Assembly (NCBI GenBank): GCA_947459055.1
Contig: CANHCG010000147.1
Location: forward strand, 1 to 5,451
From: Cytophagaceae bacterium
GTDB lineage: Bacteria; Bacteroidota; Bacteroidia; Cytophagales; Spirosomataceae
DNA length: 5,451 bases
Direction: 5' to 3'
In this document: positions 1 through 5,451 of the stretch, piece by piece
Layout: every line of letters begins with the position of its first letter
Numbering within the stretch: position 1 is the first letter of the stretch
Translations under genes and position numbers: made by a program
The notes under the pieces: model-generated
Databases searched by the model: none
What the model was told of the DNA's origin: nothing
Seen by the model: only the letters and a program-made list of their open reading frames with translations

Positions 1-1248
1 TTCTTCTTTCTTGTTCAATTAGAATCAGAAGCCCGTTTTTCCGTGTATTCCAAGGCAGATTCCAGTTCATTCAAACAATTCAAAGGAACTATTTTGGATA
101 GTAAAACAAGGAATGAGCTCATCTTTGCGAGTATCACCGTCTCCGGGACATCCATCTCGACCATTAGCAATAGTGAGGGGAAATTTTCAATTAAAATTCC
201 AAACGAAAAGCAGCATTTAAGCCTGATCATTTCATTCCTAGGCTATAAAAATAAAGTGGTTCCTATCGGCGATTTAAAGCCTGAAAAGAATATGTTGTAT
301 TTGGAGCCCAGCGATACAATCCTCGAGGAAGTGGTTGTAAAAATGACGGATGCGAAACAAATATTTTTAGGGGTATTAAAAAATCGATCACAAAATTATG
401 GTGATTCCCCTATTCAAATGACTGGTTTTTATCGAGAAACCATTCGAAAACGGCGGACCTACGTTTCCCTTTCTGAATCCATCCTTAGTATTCAAAAGCA
501 AGCCTTTTCATCTGATTTGCAAGACGAAATCAATCTTTTCAAGGGGCGAAAAAATGCGGATTACACGAAATTAGACACGGTAAATTTCAAATTACAAGGA
601 GGTCCTTATTCCGCCTTGTACATTGACCTAATTAAATATCCCCGGTTTATATTTTCAGAAGATGCCTTTGATATATATGATTTTAATATAGAAGATATTA
701 CCCAAATAGATGATAATCAGGTATTGGTTTTAGCTTTCAAACAAAAACCCAGCATCGAAAGCCCGCTCTATTATGGGAAAATGTTTATCGATGTGAAAAG
801 TCTTGCGATCGTTAGCGCTACCTTCCAACTAAACGTCGAAGATAAAATCAAATCCGCACTACTATTTACCCGAAAAAAACCTGCTGGAGTTGATTTATAT
901 CCCACAGAAGTCCGCTATCAAATTAACTTCCGACAACAAAATGGAAAATGGATTTTTGCTTATTCTCGTGGGGATTTGAACTTTAAATTAAATTGGGAAA
1001 AAAGGATATTCAACACCGTCTACAGCACCACGTTTGAAATGGCCGGAACTGATTGGAAAAATCAGGACATCCAAGAGAATCAATCCACTCAAAAATTGAC
1101 CTCCAATGTAATTATGTCAGATAAAGTGCGCAGTTTAGCTGACCCAGATTTTTGGGGGGAATATAATATCATAGAACCCGAAAAATCGATTGAAGCCGCG
1201 ATCCGAAAAATTCAACGAAAAAATTTGAATGAGCGTTCCGTTGATTAA
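1..1248 (+). CDS. Exported carboxypeptidase-like regulatory-domain protein, 5'-partial
   Basis: The frame is open to the left edge, giving 415 visible codons ending in TAA. The first visible residues, FFFLVQLESEARFS, look like the end of a signal-peptide core followed by a possible Ala-Arg cleavage site, so the true start lies outside the window. The GTG at 43 is probably an internal Val codon. About nt 76-320 encode a CarboxypepD_reg-like beta-sandwich (FKGTILD, then SNSEGKFSI, then ISFLGYK), ending in EEVVV at about nt 325-339. In TonB-dependent receptors this domain precedes a plug and barrel, but neither follows here. The remaining roughly 300 residues are a soluble-looking, beta-rich region (SPLYYGKMFIDVKSLAIVSATFQL; DLYPTEVRYQINFRQQNGKWIF) without catalytic motifs I recognise. 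Such proteins are common in Bacteroidota and presumed to be periplasmic or outer-membrane associated. The molecular function is unknown. It converges on the HTH gene with only 12 bases between the stop codons. Confidence 0.85.
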   Translation, partial: FFFLVQLESEARFSVYSKADSSSFKQFKGTILDSKTRNELIFASITVSGTSISTISNSEGKFSIKIPNEKQHLSLIISFLGYKNKVVPIGDLKPEKNMLYLEPSDTILEEVVVKMTDAKQIFLGVLKNRSQNYGDSPIQMTGFYRETIRKRRTYVSLSESILSIQKQAFSSDLQDEINLFKGRKNADYTKLDTVNFKLQGGPYSALYIDLIKYPRFIFSEDAFDIYDFNIEDITQIDDNQVLVLAFKQKPSIESPLYYGKMFIDVKSLAIVSATFQLNVEDKIKSALLFTRKKPAGVDLYPTEVRYQINFRQQNGKWIFAYSRGDLNFKLNWEKRIFNTVYSTTFEMAGTDWKNQDIQENQSTQKLTSNVIMSDKVRSLADPDFWGEYNIIEPEKSIEAAIRKIQRKNLNERSVD

Positions 1249-1261
1249 TTAACGCTCCATT
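1228..1261. terminator. Probable bidirectional terminator between convergent genes
   Basis: GAGCGTT (1231-1237) pairs with AACGCTC (1251-1257) across a 13-base loop, and the stem extends by AAT/ATT with one bulged C. The stop codon of the left gene lies in the loop, and the hairpin touches the stop codon of the right gene. A T-rich tail follows on both strands: ATTTATTTCTT on the + strand, and a run of six T (complement of 1218-1223) shortly after the stem on the - strand. Position and tails fit an intrinsic terminator serving both genes; no folding energy was computed. Confidence 0.6.
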
Positions 1262-1752
1262 TATTTCTTGGCCTTTAGTTTATCGTATTCCCTTTGTTCC
1301 AAAGAGTCGACATCGAATACATAGGCATTTACATACTGAATGCCTAATCCTAAACCCCAACCGGCCATTGGCCAAATAGGCCATGGAAACCGCTCATAAC
1401 GAGATAATTCTGGCATCCTTAAATACCAAACGATCCAAAGAAATGAGATAACGAGCACATAGGCACTCAGACTTCTTTTAAATTTCGCACGCCTTTTGGC
1501 GATTAGCCACAATTGTTGATCCGTACTTTCCATGATGTTAAGTTTTTCTGTTTCGAAATCAGGTGCATACAATAAAGCCAAATTCACCCCGAGTACCTCA
1601 CCGATCGCATTCAATGAATACAAGCTCGGCTTTCCTTCATTACGTTCCATACGCTGAACCGTTCGCAGCGCAATGCCACTCTTTTCAGAAAGTTCGATTT
1701 GAGTCAGCCCTTTCGAGCTACGGATTTCCTTTAATTGTTCTCCAAAATTCAT
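1261..1752 (-). CDS. XRE-family HTH regulator with C-terminal 2TM membrane domain
   Basis: This is a complete 163-residue protein. Residues about 4-60 form an XRE/Cro-type helix-turn-helix: GEQLKEIRSSKGLTQIELS, then the recognition-helix region ALRTVQRMERN, then the NAIGEVLGV helix. A charged linker (AKRRAKFKRS, about 85-94) leads to two hydrophobic segments, about 95-112 and 124-146, separated by a short polar turn. The pattern WPIWPMAGWGLGLGIQ and the basic tail REYDKLKAKK match the 2TM domain found in Bacteroidota. The DNA-binding domain should therefore be cytoplasmic and tethered to the inner membrane, presumably acting as a transcription factor that senses a membrane-related signal; ligand and targets are unknown. 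The ATG follows AACTTTGGGCC, with no clear Shine-Dalgarno sequence. It lies 112 bases downstream of the sulfatase on the same strand, and a possible operator lies upstream, so separate transcription and autoregulation are plausible. Family assignment is firm; the regulatory role is inferred. Confidence 0.9.
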   Translation of the reverse strand: MNFGEQLKEIRSSKGLTQIELSEKSGIALRTVQRMERNEGKPSLYSLNAIGEVLGVNLALLYAPDFETEKLNIMESTDQQLWLIAKRRAKFKRSLSAYVLVISFLWIVWYLRMPELSRYERFPWPIWPMAGWGLGLGIQYVNAYVFDVDSLEQREYDKLKAKK

Positions 1753-1776
1753 GGCCCAAAGTTGAAGGTTAATTCA

Positions 1777-1802
1777 TAAAAATAAAACGTCATTTTGATG
1801 AC
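1777..1802 (-). promoter_or_regulatory. Candidate promoter -7 element and operator palindrome of the HTH-2TM gene
   Basis: On the - strand, TATTTTTA (complement of 1777-1784) resembles the Bacteroidota -7 element TAnnTTTG but lacks the final G, and no TTG is found at the expected -33 distance. Immediately upstream is the inverted repeat GTCAT-N4-ATGAC (1789-1802), placed where a repressor or activator would overlap the promoter spacer. The element lies about 25-50 bases before the start codon. A 5-bp-arm palindrome can occur by chance, so this is a weak call that rests mainly on its position next to an XRE gene. Confidence 0.3.
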
Positions 1803-1822
1803 TTGTTTACGCCATCGGTAAT

Positions 1823-1853
1823 AAATAAGCTATCCGGAATCTGAAACTTATTT
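1823..1853 (-). terminator. Weak A/T-rich hairpin downstream of the sulfatase
   Basis: AAATAAG (1823-1829) and CTTATTT (1847-1853) form a 7-bp stem around a 17-base loop, starting 12 bases after the sulfatase stop. The stem has a single G:C pair and no run of T follows it on the - strand, so it is at best a poor intrinsic terminator. It is listed because it is the only inverted repeat I found between the sulfatase and the downstream HTH gene's promoter region. Confidence 0.25.
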
Positions 1854-1864
1854 TTAAAATCAAA

Positions 1865-3211
1865 TTAGTTGGCCGGTTTCTGCCAAGGCACCCTACCCCC
1901 CTCTTGGATAAATGTCATTAACAAATTGTTTAATTTTTTCGTCATCTCTGGATTAGAAAGAACTAGATTATTCTTCTCGAGGGGATCAGTTTTCAAGTTA
2001 TACAGTTCATAAGGAAGAAAAGGGGAATTTTGCAATAACTTCCAATCTCCCAAGCGTATGGCATGATAGGCTTTTCCGCCATACTGAAGCCCTCCTTCTC
2101 TCCTTGTAAAATAGATGGGGCGTTCTGGCTGTTCATTTCCTGTATTAAGAAGCGTATTAGCAAAACTCCTTCCTTCAATTTTATGCGAAAATTTGGCACC
2201 TATTAGGTCTAGGATGGTGGGGTAAATGTCCATAGACAGATTAACATGAGTTGAGGTAGCACCTTTGGGGATTTTATTGGGCCAACTTATCACCGTAGGT
2301 ACACGTAGCCCTCCCTCATACATACTTTGTTTACCATCTCTCACGGGACCATTATTCGCTAAATCCGGCAAATGACCCCCATTATCCGAGGTGAACACAA
2401 GAATCGTATTGTCATATTGGCCCGATTGCTTTAAGGCAGCCACCACCTTGCCTATACCATCATCCAGGTGCTCGATTAAGGCCACTAACTTAGCCCGTTT
2501 TTCATTCATTCCCGGGTTTTTCTTTAAAACTTTATCCAACCATTCTTTGGGAGGTTGCACAGGAAAATGTGGCGCATTATAGGCCAAATAAAGAAAAAAT
2601 GGCTGTTTGCTTTGCGCTTGTTTTTGAATATACTCTACCGACCACTGGGTAAATAAATCAGTCGCATGGCCTTGGGGTTCAATTTTCTTATCATTTAAGC
2701 GCATGAAATTTATCCCATGGCGAAGATGCGTCCAGTAATCTTCCATCATATCCTCGAGCCAACCATGAAATAAGTCAAAGCCTTTTTCATTCGGAAGATT
2801 AGGCGATTCCAAGCCTAAATTCCATTTACCGATGTGAGCGGTATGATAGCCCTCTTTTTTTAGGAGTTTGGGCAACAAAATGGTACTTGGATTCAAATAA
2901 CCCCAATTATTTTCTGCATTATATCGAATTAGACCGGGAACCCCTACAAAATCAGGATATCTGCCCGACAGTAAGGACGCTCTTGTGGGTGCACAAACTG
3001 GTGAATTTGAATAGAAATAATCGAACCTCATTCCATCGTTCCGTAAGAGATCAATGTTAGGCGTACTTAGGTCATTATTATCATAATATGATACATCATG
3101 ATAACCTAGATCATCGGTAAGGATAATGAGTACGTTAGGTTTTTTATGTTGGGCGAACAACAAAAATCCACACAAACACCAAATAAAAATTGTAAAAATG
3201 CCCTTTTTCAT
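1865..3211 (-). CDS. Secreted Cys-type sulfatase (S1 / alkaline-phosphatase superfamily)
   Basis: This is a complete 448-residue arylsulfatase-type enzyme that hydrolyses sulfate esters, probably on a glycan or aryl substrate. Residues 1-20 are a signal peptide ending FLLFA-Q, so it acts in the periplasm or outside the cell. Visible active-site elements are: metal ligands D33/D34 (LTDDLGY); the formylglycine motif C73-A-P-T-R77, with Cys to be oxidised by a maturation enzyme not in this window; K129 in GYHTAHIGKW; H215 in APHFP; D276/N277 in TSDNGG; and K294 in DGKQSMYEGG. One departure stands out: the usual GKWHLG reads GKWNLG, so the His often contacting formylglycine is N131. The C-terminal subdomain is intact (AIRLGDWKLL, ELYNLKTDPLEKNNL). 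Substrate cannot be assigned from sequence alone. No Shine-Dalgarno sequence or full promoter consensus was found upstream; the 94 bases before the ATG (3212-3305) are A/T-rich. A nearby GH30 gene suggests carbohydrate use. Confidence 0.93.
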   Translation of the reverse strand: MKKGIFTIFIWCLCGFLLFAQHKKPNVLIILTDDLGYHDVSYYDNNDLSTPNIDLLRNDGMRFDYFYSNSPVCAPTRASLLSGRYPDFVGVPGLIRYNAENNWGYLNPSTILLPKLLKKEGYHTAHIGKWNLGLESPNLPNEKGFDLFHGWLEDMMEDYWTHLRHGINFMRLNDKKIEPQGHATDLFTQWSVEYIQKQAQSKQPFFLYLAYNAPHFPVQPPKEWLDKVLKKNPGMNEKRAKLVALIEHLDDGIGKVVAALKQSGQYDNTILVFTSDNGGHLPDLANNGPVRDGKQSMYEGGLRVPTVISWPNKIPKGATSTHVNLSMDIYPTILDLIGAKFSHKIEGRSFANTLLNTGNEQPERPIYFTRREGGLQYGGKAYHAIRLGDWKLLQNSPFLPYELYNLKTDPLEKNNLVLSNPEMTKKLNNLLMTFIQEGGRVPWQKPAN

Positions 3212-3305
3212 TGGCTGTAAATAGTTAAATTAAAGCGGACTGAATTTCATTTTGCCCAAAAAACAGTAAAATATACACAAGAAAATTGAAAATTATCGAA
3301 AATCG

Positions 3306-3347
3306 GCGGCCCTTTGGCAATCCTTGGGCGGACCTTTGGCAATCCTT
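3306..3347. repeat. 20-bp tandem direct repeat in the sulfatase-photolyase gap
   Basis: Two copies of a 20-base unit (3306-3325 and 3328-3347) match at 19 of 20 positions, with a period of 22. The shared core is CCTTTGGCAATCCTT, and the only difference is C or A at the fifth position. The copies are markedly richer in G+C than the flanking DNA. They lie downstream of the photolyase and upstream of the sulfatase, at about -95 to -136 relative to its ATG. They could be paired protein-binding sites for the sulfatase gene, or a small extragenic repeat element; the sequence alone does not decide. Confidence 0.8.
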
Positions 3348-3393
3348 ACCCTACGTATTTAAGTAAACATGTGCAACAAGGTTTGCCAAAGTT
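3332..3393 (-). other. Hairpin formed by an inverted third copy of the repeat core, 3' of the photolyase
   Basis: Bases 3378-3393 are an inverted copy of the repeat core, matching the reverse complement of 3332-3347 at 14 of 16 positions (TTGCCAAAG is exact over nine). The photolyase transcript would carry a stem of about 16 bp with a 30-base loop, starting about 10 bases after the stop codon. The distal copy at 3310-3325 could pair with the same arm instead, giving two mutually exclusive hairpins. No run of U follows the stem, so a classic intrinsic terminator is not supported; a transcript-end stabilising structure or a repeat-element remnant is possible. Confidence 0.5.
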
Positions 3394-3403
3394 CCCCCCC
3401 CCC
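3394..3403. repeat. Homopolymer of ten C/G abutting the photolyase stop codon
   Basis: Ten consecutive C on the + strand (3394-3403) are ten G on the - strand. The last C is the complement of the G in the photolyase stop codon TAG, so the tract starts inside the stop and runs into the 3' region. A tract this long is prone to slippage. Length change would not alter the protein, because T-A-G is restored whatever the tract length. It would only change the spacing between the stop and the following hairpin. Confidence 0.9.
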
Positions 3404-4863
3404 TAATTCACATGCTTCTTAAGAATCCGTTCAGATTCTTTTCGTGCTTTTTTGGTTTTCCGTAAACCCCACACTTCGTCTGATGCCATTTTCCGAGTGG
3501 CCTGTAAATCCACCACAGGTTCAGGATAATCGATGCCAATCGCGACACCGTATAATTGTTGTTCCATGGCCGTCAACTTCCATGGCTCATGCACTAAATT
3601 CCCCGGTACTTTAGCTAATTCCGGAACCCATTTTTTGATAAAAACCCCTTCCGGATCGTGGTCATAGGAATTCTTGATCGGGTTGTACATGCGAATCGTA
3701 TTAATTCCGGTCAATCCCGCCTGCATTTGAATTTGTGGATAATGAATACCTGGTTCATAGTCGAGAAATTGCCTCGCCAAAAAATGCGCTAAATCTAACC
3801 AATTCTGCCACAGATTAAACACAAAAAACGAAACGACCATCGCCCGCATTCGAAAATTCAAATAACCCGTGGCCACGACACAACGCATGCAGGCATCTAT
3901 CAACGGTACACCCGTTTTCCCTGTTTGCCAAGCCTCGATAAGCCGCTCATCCCGTAGCTTCTCCAGCCCCAAATAAGCCTTGTTCAAAGGCTCAAATTCC
4001 ATGCGGCACTCATCTTCAAATTTCTGAATAAAATGCCCTTGCCAATGCAATCGAGAAATAAAATTCTGCAAGGATCGCTTATTTTTAGCCGTTTCATAGG
4101 TTTGAAGCGTATACAAATACACCATTCGCATACTCAAATTTCCATAAGCCAAATACGGAGAAATTCGACTACAAGAACGCCTACTTGCCTCTGGCTTACT
4201 TATCGATGCGCTATATCCGGTATGCCGCGTCTCAACAAAGCCCTTAAGATACTTCCATGCCCAATATTCACCCCCCTCCTGAAAGACTGGGTTTCGCTGG
4301 GTAAATGCAACTGGAAGCGAGGGTCCTTTTATTTTTTCATAGTAAACAGAATCTAAGGAGAGCACATTCCAATTCGTCTCACGTACCAGAAACGGCGTGC
4401 GACGCATGGTCTCCTCCCAATCACGCTTCCATGTTTTGCGCGAGGCTAATTTCCGAATGACTCCACCAGCAGGAGCCTCTTTCCAAGTAATTTTTTGCTG
4501 GGCACAAAATCGTTGAACCTCCAAATCCCGCCGAAAACTAAGGCCATTCCCAATTTCCATATGGGAATAAATTGTCCTTATGTCATATCGCTCAGCCAAT
4601 TCGTGAAATACCGGAAGTACCTCCGCATGAAAAATATACAATTGACCCTTTCGATCCTCCAAACGCCCCTGCATCTCCATTAAAGATTCATAAACAAATC
4701 GCCAATGCCGCACATCACTATCCGGATAATCCAACAAAGACGGCTCAAAGAAATAGACCAGCAAAACAGGAATATCTTCTTCCAATGCTCGATATAATGG
4801 TTCATGATCCGTAAACCGAAGGTCACGCTTAAACCACACCATATTAATCGACGTCTTAGTCAT
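3403..4863 (-). CDS. Cryptochrome/photolyase-family FAD protein (deoxyribodipyrimidine photo-lyase-like)
   Basis: This is a complete 486-residue member of the photolyase/cryptochrome family, whose members use FAD and blue light for DNA repair or signalling in the cytoplasm. The N-terminal alpha/beta antenna domain begins [16 protein letters not shown] (8-23). The C-terminal FAD-binding helical domain carries [11 protein letters not shown] (232-242), [11 protein letters not shown] (317-327), [10 protein letters not shown] (338-347) and [26 protein letters not shown] (391-416). By eye alignment to E. coli PhrB, Trp359 corresponds to W355 and Trp277 to W274. Glu274 appears as R271, and the NNGGWQW loop reads HYPQIQM (374-380), so the FAD-proximal Trp382 is Ile and Asn378 is His. 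It is thus not a canonical class I enzyme or DASH cryptochrome; the substrate (CPD, 6-4 or none) is open. ATG at 4861-4863 was kept as the start, but M8 is a possible alternative. A likely promoter lies directly upstream. Confidence 0.92.
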   Translation of the reverse strand: MTKTSINMVWFKRDLRFTDHEPLYRALEEDIPVLLVYFFEPSLLDYPDSDVRHWRFVYESLMEMQGRLEDRKGQLYIFHAEVLPVFHELAERYDIRTIYSHMEIGNGLSFRRDLEVQRFCAQQKITWKEAPAGGVIRKLASRKTWKRDWEETMRRTPFLVRETNWNVLSLDSVYYEKIKGPSLPVAFTQRNPVFQEGGEYWAWKYLKGFVETRHTGYSASISKPEASRRSCSRISPYLAYGNLSMRMVYLYTLQTYETAKNKRSLQNFISRLHWQGHFIQKFEDECRMEFEPLNKAYLGLEKLRDERLIEAWQTGKTGVPLIDACMRCVVATGYLNFRMRAMVVSFFVFNLWQNWLDLAHFLARQFLDYEPGIHYPQIQMQAGLTGINTIRMYNPIKNSYDHDPEGVFIKKWVPELAKVPGNLVHEPWKLTAMEQQLYGVAIGIDYPEPVVDLQATRKMASDEVWGLRKTKKARKESERILKKHVN

Positions 4864-4869
4864 GCAGGT

Positions 4870-4900
4870 TAAACCTAAAAAGCCGAGCGGTTGTTTTCAA
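4870..4900 (-). promoter_or_regulatory. Bacteroidota-type promoter of the photolyase gene
   Basis: On the - strand, TTG (complement of 4898-4900) is followed after 20 bases by TAGGTTTA (complement of 4870-4877). This matches the Bacteroidota sigma consensus TTG / TAnnTTTG except for the last base. The -7 element ends only 6 bases before the ATG at 4861-4863, so transcription should begin at or next to that codon, giving a leaderless or nearly leaderless mRNA. If M8 (4840-4842) is the real start, the leader would be about 20 bases. Confidence 0.45.
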
Positions 4901-5018
4901 AAACTAAGTCAAATTCAGCTAACTTATTTTATTACGGAAGAAATAAATTAGACGCCTTTTAAGAACGTTTCGATAAATCGGACATAAATAAACTGGGGGA
5001 ATTTGTTTTTCAATCTCA

Positions 5019-5451
5019 TCAAAGCACAATCGTTAAAACAGAAGCTGCCGCCACTTCAAAATTTAATCGATCGAGGCTTATGTTCCGTTTAGCTCCCTCA
5101 TTTTGAATCAGAATAACCATTTTTCCATCAGGTCGCTTAAAAGCTGCCGCTTGAATCCCTTCCGGTGCGGAGATGCCTAGTCGGACTGAACCCGTCGGGA
5201 CAAATCGAGCGGCCTGCATGATGATGTAATAGGATTGATTTCGAACAATGTCCTGCCCTGAAATGGTTAATGCCCCCAAGCATTCCGTACATCCCCCAGG
5301 TGTATGGGGGCCATAGGTTGGATCATTTGCCAAATTCCATTCGATAGCTGTTTTGGCATGATTATTCACAGCCCCTAAAATGACATTTTTCACATGCCAC
5401 ATAAAATCTCCCGTAAAATCTCCCTTGTAGCCTGTCCATTGCTCCGTAAAA
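5019..5451 (-). CDS. GH30-family glycoside hydrolase, C-terminal part (5' end outside window)
   Basis: About 144 codons are visible, ending in TGA, and the frame is open to the right edge. The frame upstream of the first in-window ATG (5400-5402) reads FTEQWTGYKGDFTGDF and then WHVKNVILGAV, so that ATG is internal. TEQWTG matches the end of the GH30 (beta/alpha)8 barrel, where the Glu of the TE motif is the catalytic nucleophile; here it is codon 5442-5444. Next come the GH30 hallmarks EWNLANDPTYGPHTPGGCTECLG and RNQSYYIIMQAARFVPTGSVRL, then the terminal beta-sandwich (AAFKRPDGKMVILIQNEG). GH30 retaining enzymes include glucosylceramidases, beta-1,6-glucanases and xylanases; the glucosylceramidase-like GGC pattern fits the first two better, but the acid/base Glu and any signal peptide lie outside the window. 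The photolyase is downstream on the same strand after 155 bases with its own promoter candidate, so co-transcription is unlikely. Confidence 0.88.
   Translation of the reverse strand, partial: FTEQWTGYKGDFTGDFMWHVKNVILGAVNNHAKTAIEWNLANDPTYGPHTPGGCTECLGALTISGQDIVRNQSYYIIMQAARFVPTGSVRLGISAPEGIQAAAFKRPDGKMVILIQNEGAKRNISLDRLNFEVAAASVLTIVL

Noticed and set aside
43..45. GTG as the start of the left-hand gene
   Set aside because: The frame stays open upstream to base 1 and encodes a signal-peptide-like hydrophobic run, so the start lies outside the window.
3281..3303. Three GAAAAT units upstream of the sulfatase, possibly phased A-tracts or an UP-like element
   Set aside because: Spacings of 7 and 10 bases are not consistently helical, and such runs are expected by chance in A/T-rich intergenic DNA.
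3306..3347. Minimal CRISPR array
   Set aside because: There are only two direct units, separated by 2 bases with no spacer-sized gap, and no cas genes.
3394..3403. Poly-G tract as a phase-variation switch of the photolyase
   Set aside because: The tract begins at the final G of the TAG stop, so gain or loss of bases leaves the stop and the protein unchanged.
4033..4356. 107-codon + strand open frame inside the photolyase gene
   Set aside because: It is antisense to a well-supported photolyase coding region, its translation resembles no family, and no promoter or ribosome-binding site precedes it.
4901..4930. A/T hairpin (TAAGT-N12-ACTTA, then a short T run on the - strand) as a GH30 terminator
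   Set aside because: It has only five continuous pairs, almost all A:T, and lies about 90 bases past the GH30 stop; too weak to annotate.
5401..5424. 12-bp in-frame tandem duplication (TAAAATCTCCC core) beside the GH30 catalytic Glu
   Set aside because: It encodes GDFT-GDFM, and the spacing from the TE motif to WHVKN looks normal for GH30 proteins as I recall them. It is more likely codon coincidence over G-D-F repeats than a recent insertion.

Overview
The window reads as chromosomal DNA of a Bacteroidota (Cytophagia/Flavobacteriia-like) bacterium. The evidence is a free-standing carboxypeptidase-regulatory-like domain ending in an EEVVV motif, an XRE regulator fused to the 2TM membrane module typical of that phylum, an Ala-Gln signal-peptidase junction, A/T-rich intergenic DNA without strong Shine-Dalgarno sequences, and one good match to the Bacteroidota TTG / TAnnTTT promoter. 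No tRNA, rRNA, insertion sequence or CRISPR array was seen.

Layout, left to right. (1) 1-1248, + strand: the 3' part of an exported carboxypeptidase-like regulatory-domain protein. It is open to the left edge, and the first visible residues look like the end of a signal peptide. (2) 1228-1261: a hairpin shared by two convergent genes, probably a bidirectional terminator. (3) 1261-1752, - strand: an HTH regulator anchored by two membrane helices, with a small palindrome upstream that may be its operator. (4) 1865-3211, - strand: a secreted Cys-type S1 sulfatase. (5) 3212-3402: an intergenic stretch with a 20-bp tandem duplication, a third inverted copy and a run of ten C. (6) 3403-4863, - strand: a cryptochrome/photolyase-family flavoprotein whose sequence departs from E. 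coli photolyase at several active-site positions. (7) 4864-5018: an intergenic stretch with a likely photolyase promoter. (8) 5019-5451, - strand: the C-terminal part of a GH30 glycoside hydrolase, continuing beyond the right edge and retaining its probable catalytic nucleophile.

How the genes may work together: the sulfatase and the GH30 enzyme are both of types used extracellularly or periplasmically on (sulfated) glycans. They share a strand but are separated by the photolyase, and no SusC/SusD pair is visible, so a polysaccharide-utilisation locus cannot be claimed from this window. Gaps of 112, 191 and 155 bases between the minus-strand genes suggest separate transcription units. The photolyase is probably a stand-alone light or UV function. 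I found no convincing new multi-gene system. The items most worth checking are the intergenic repeat structure, the photolyase active-site substitutions and the sulfatase His-to-Asn change.
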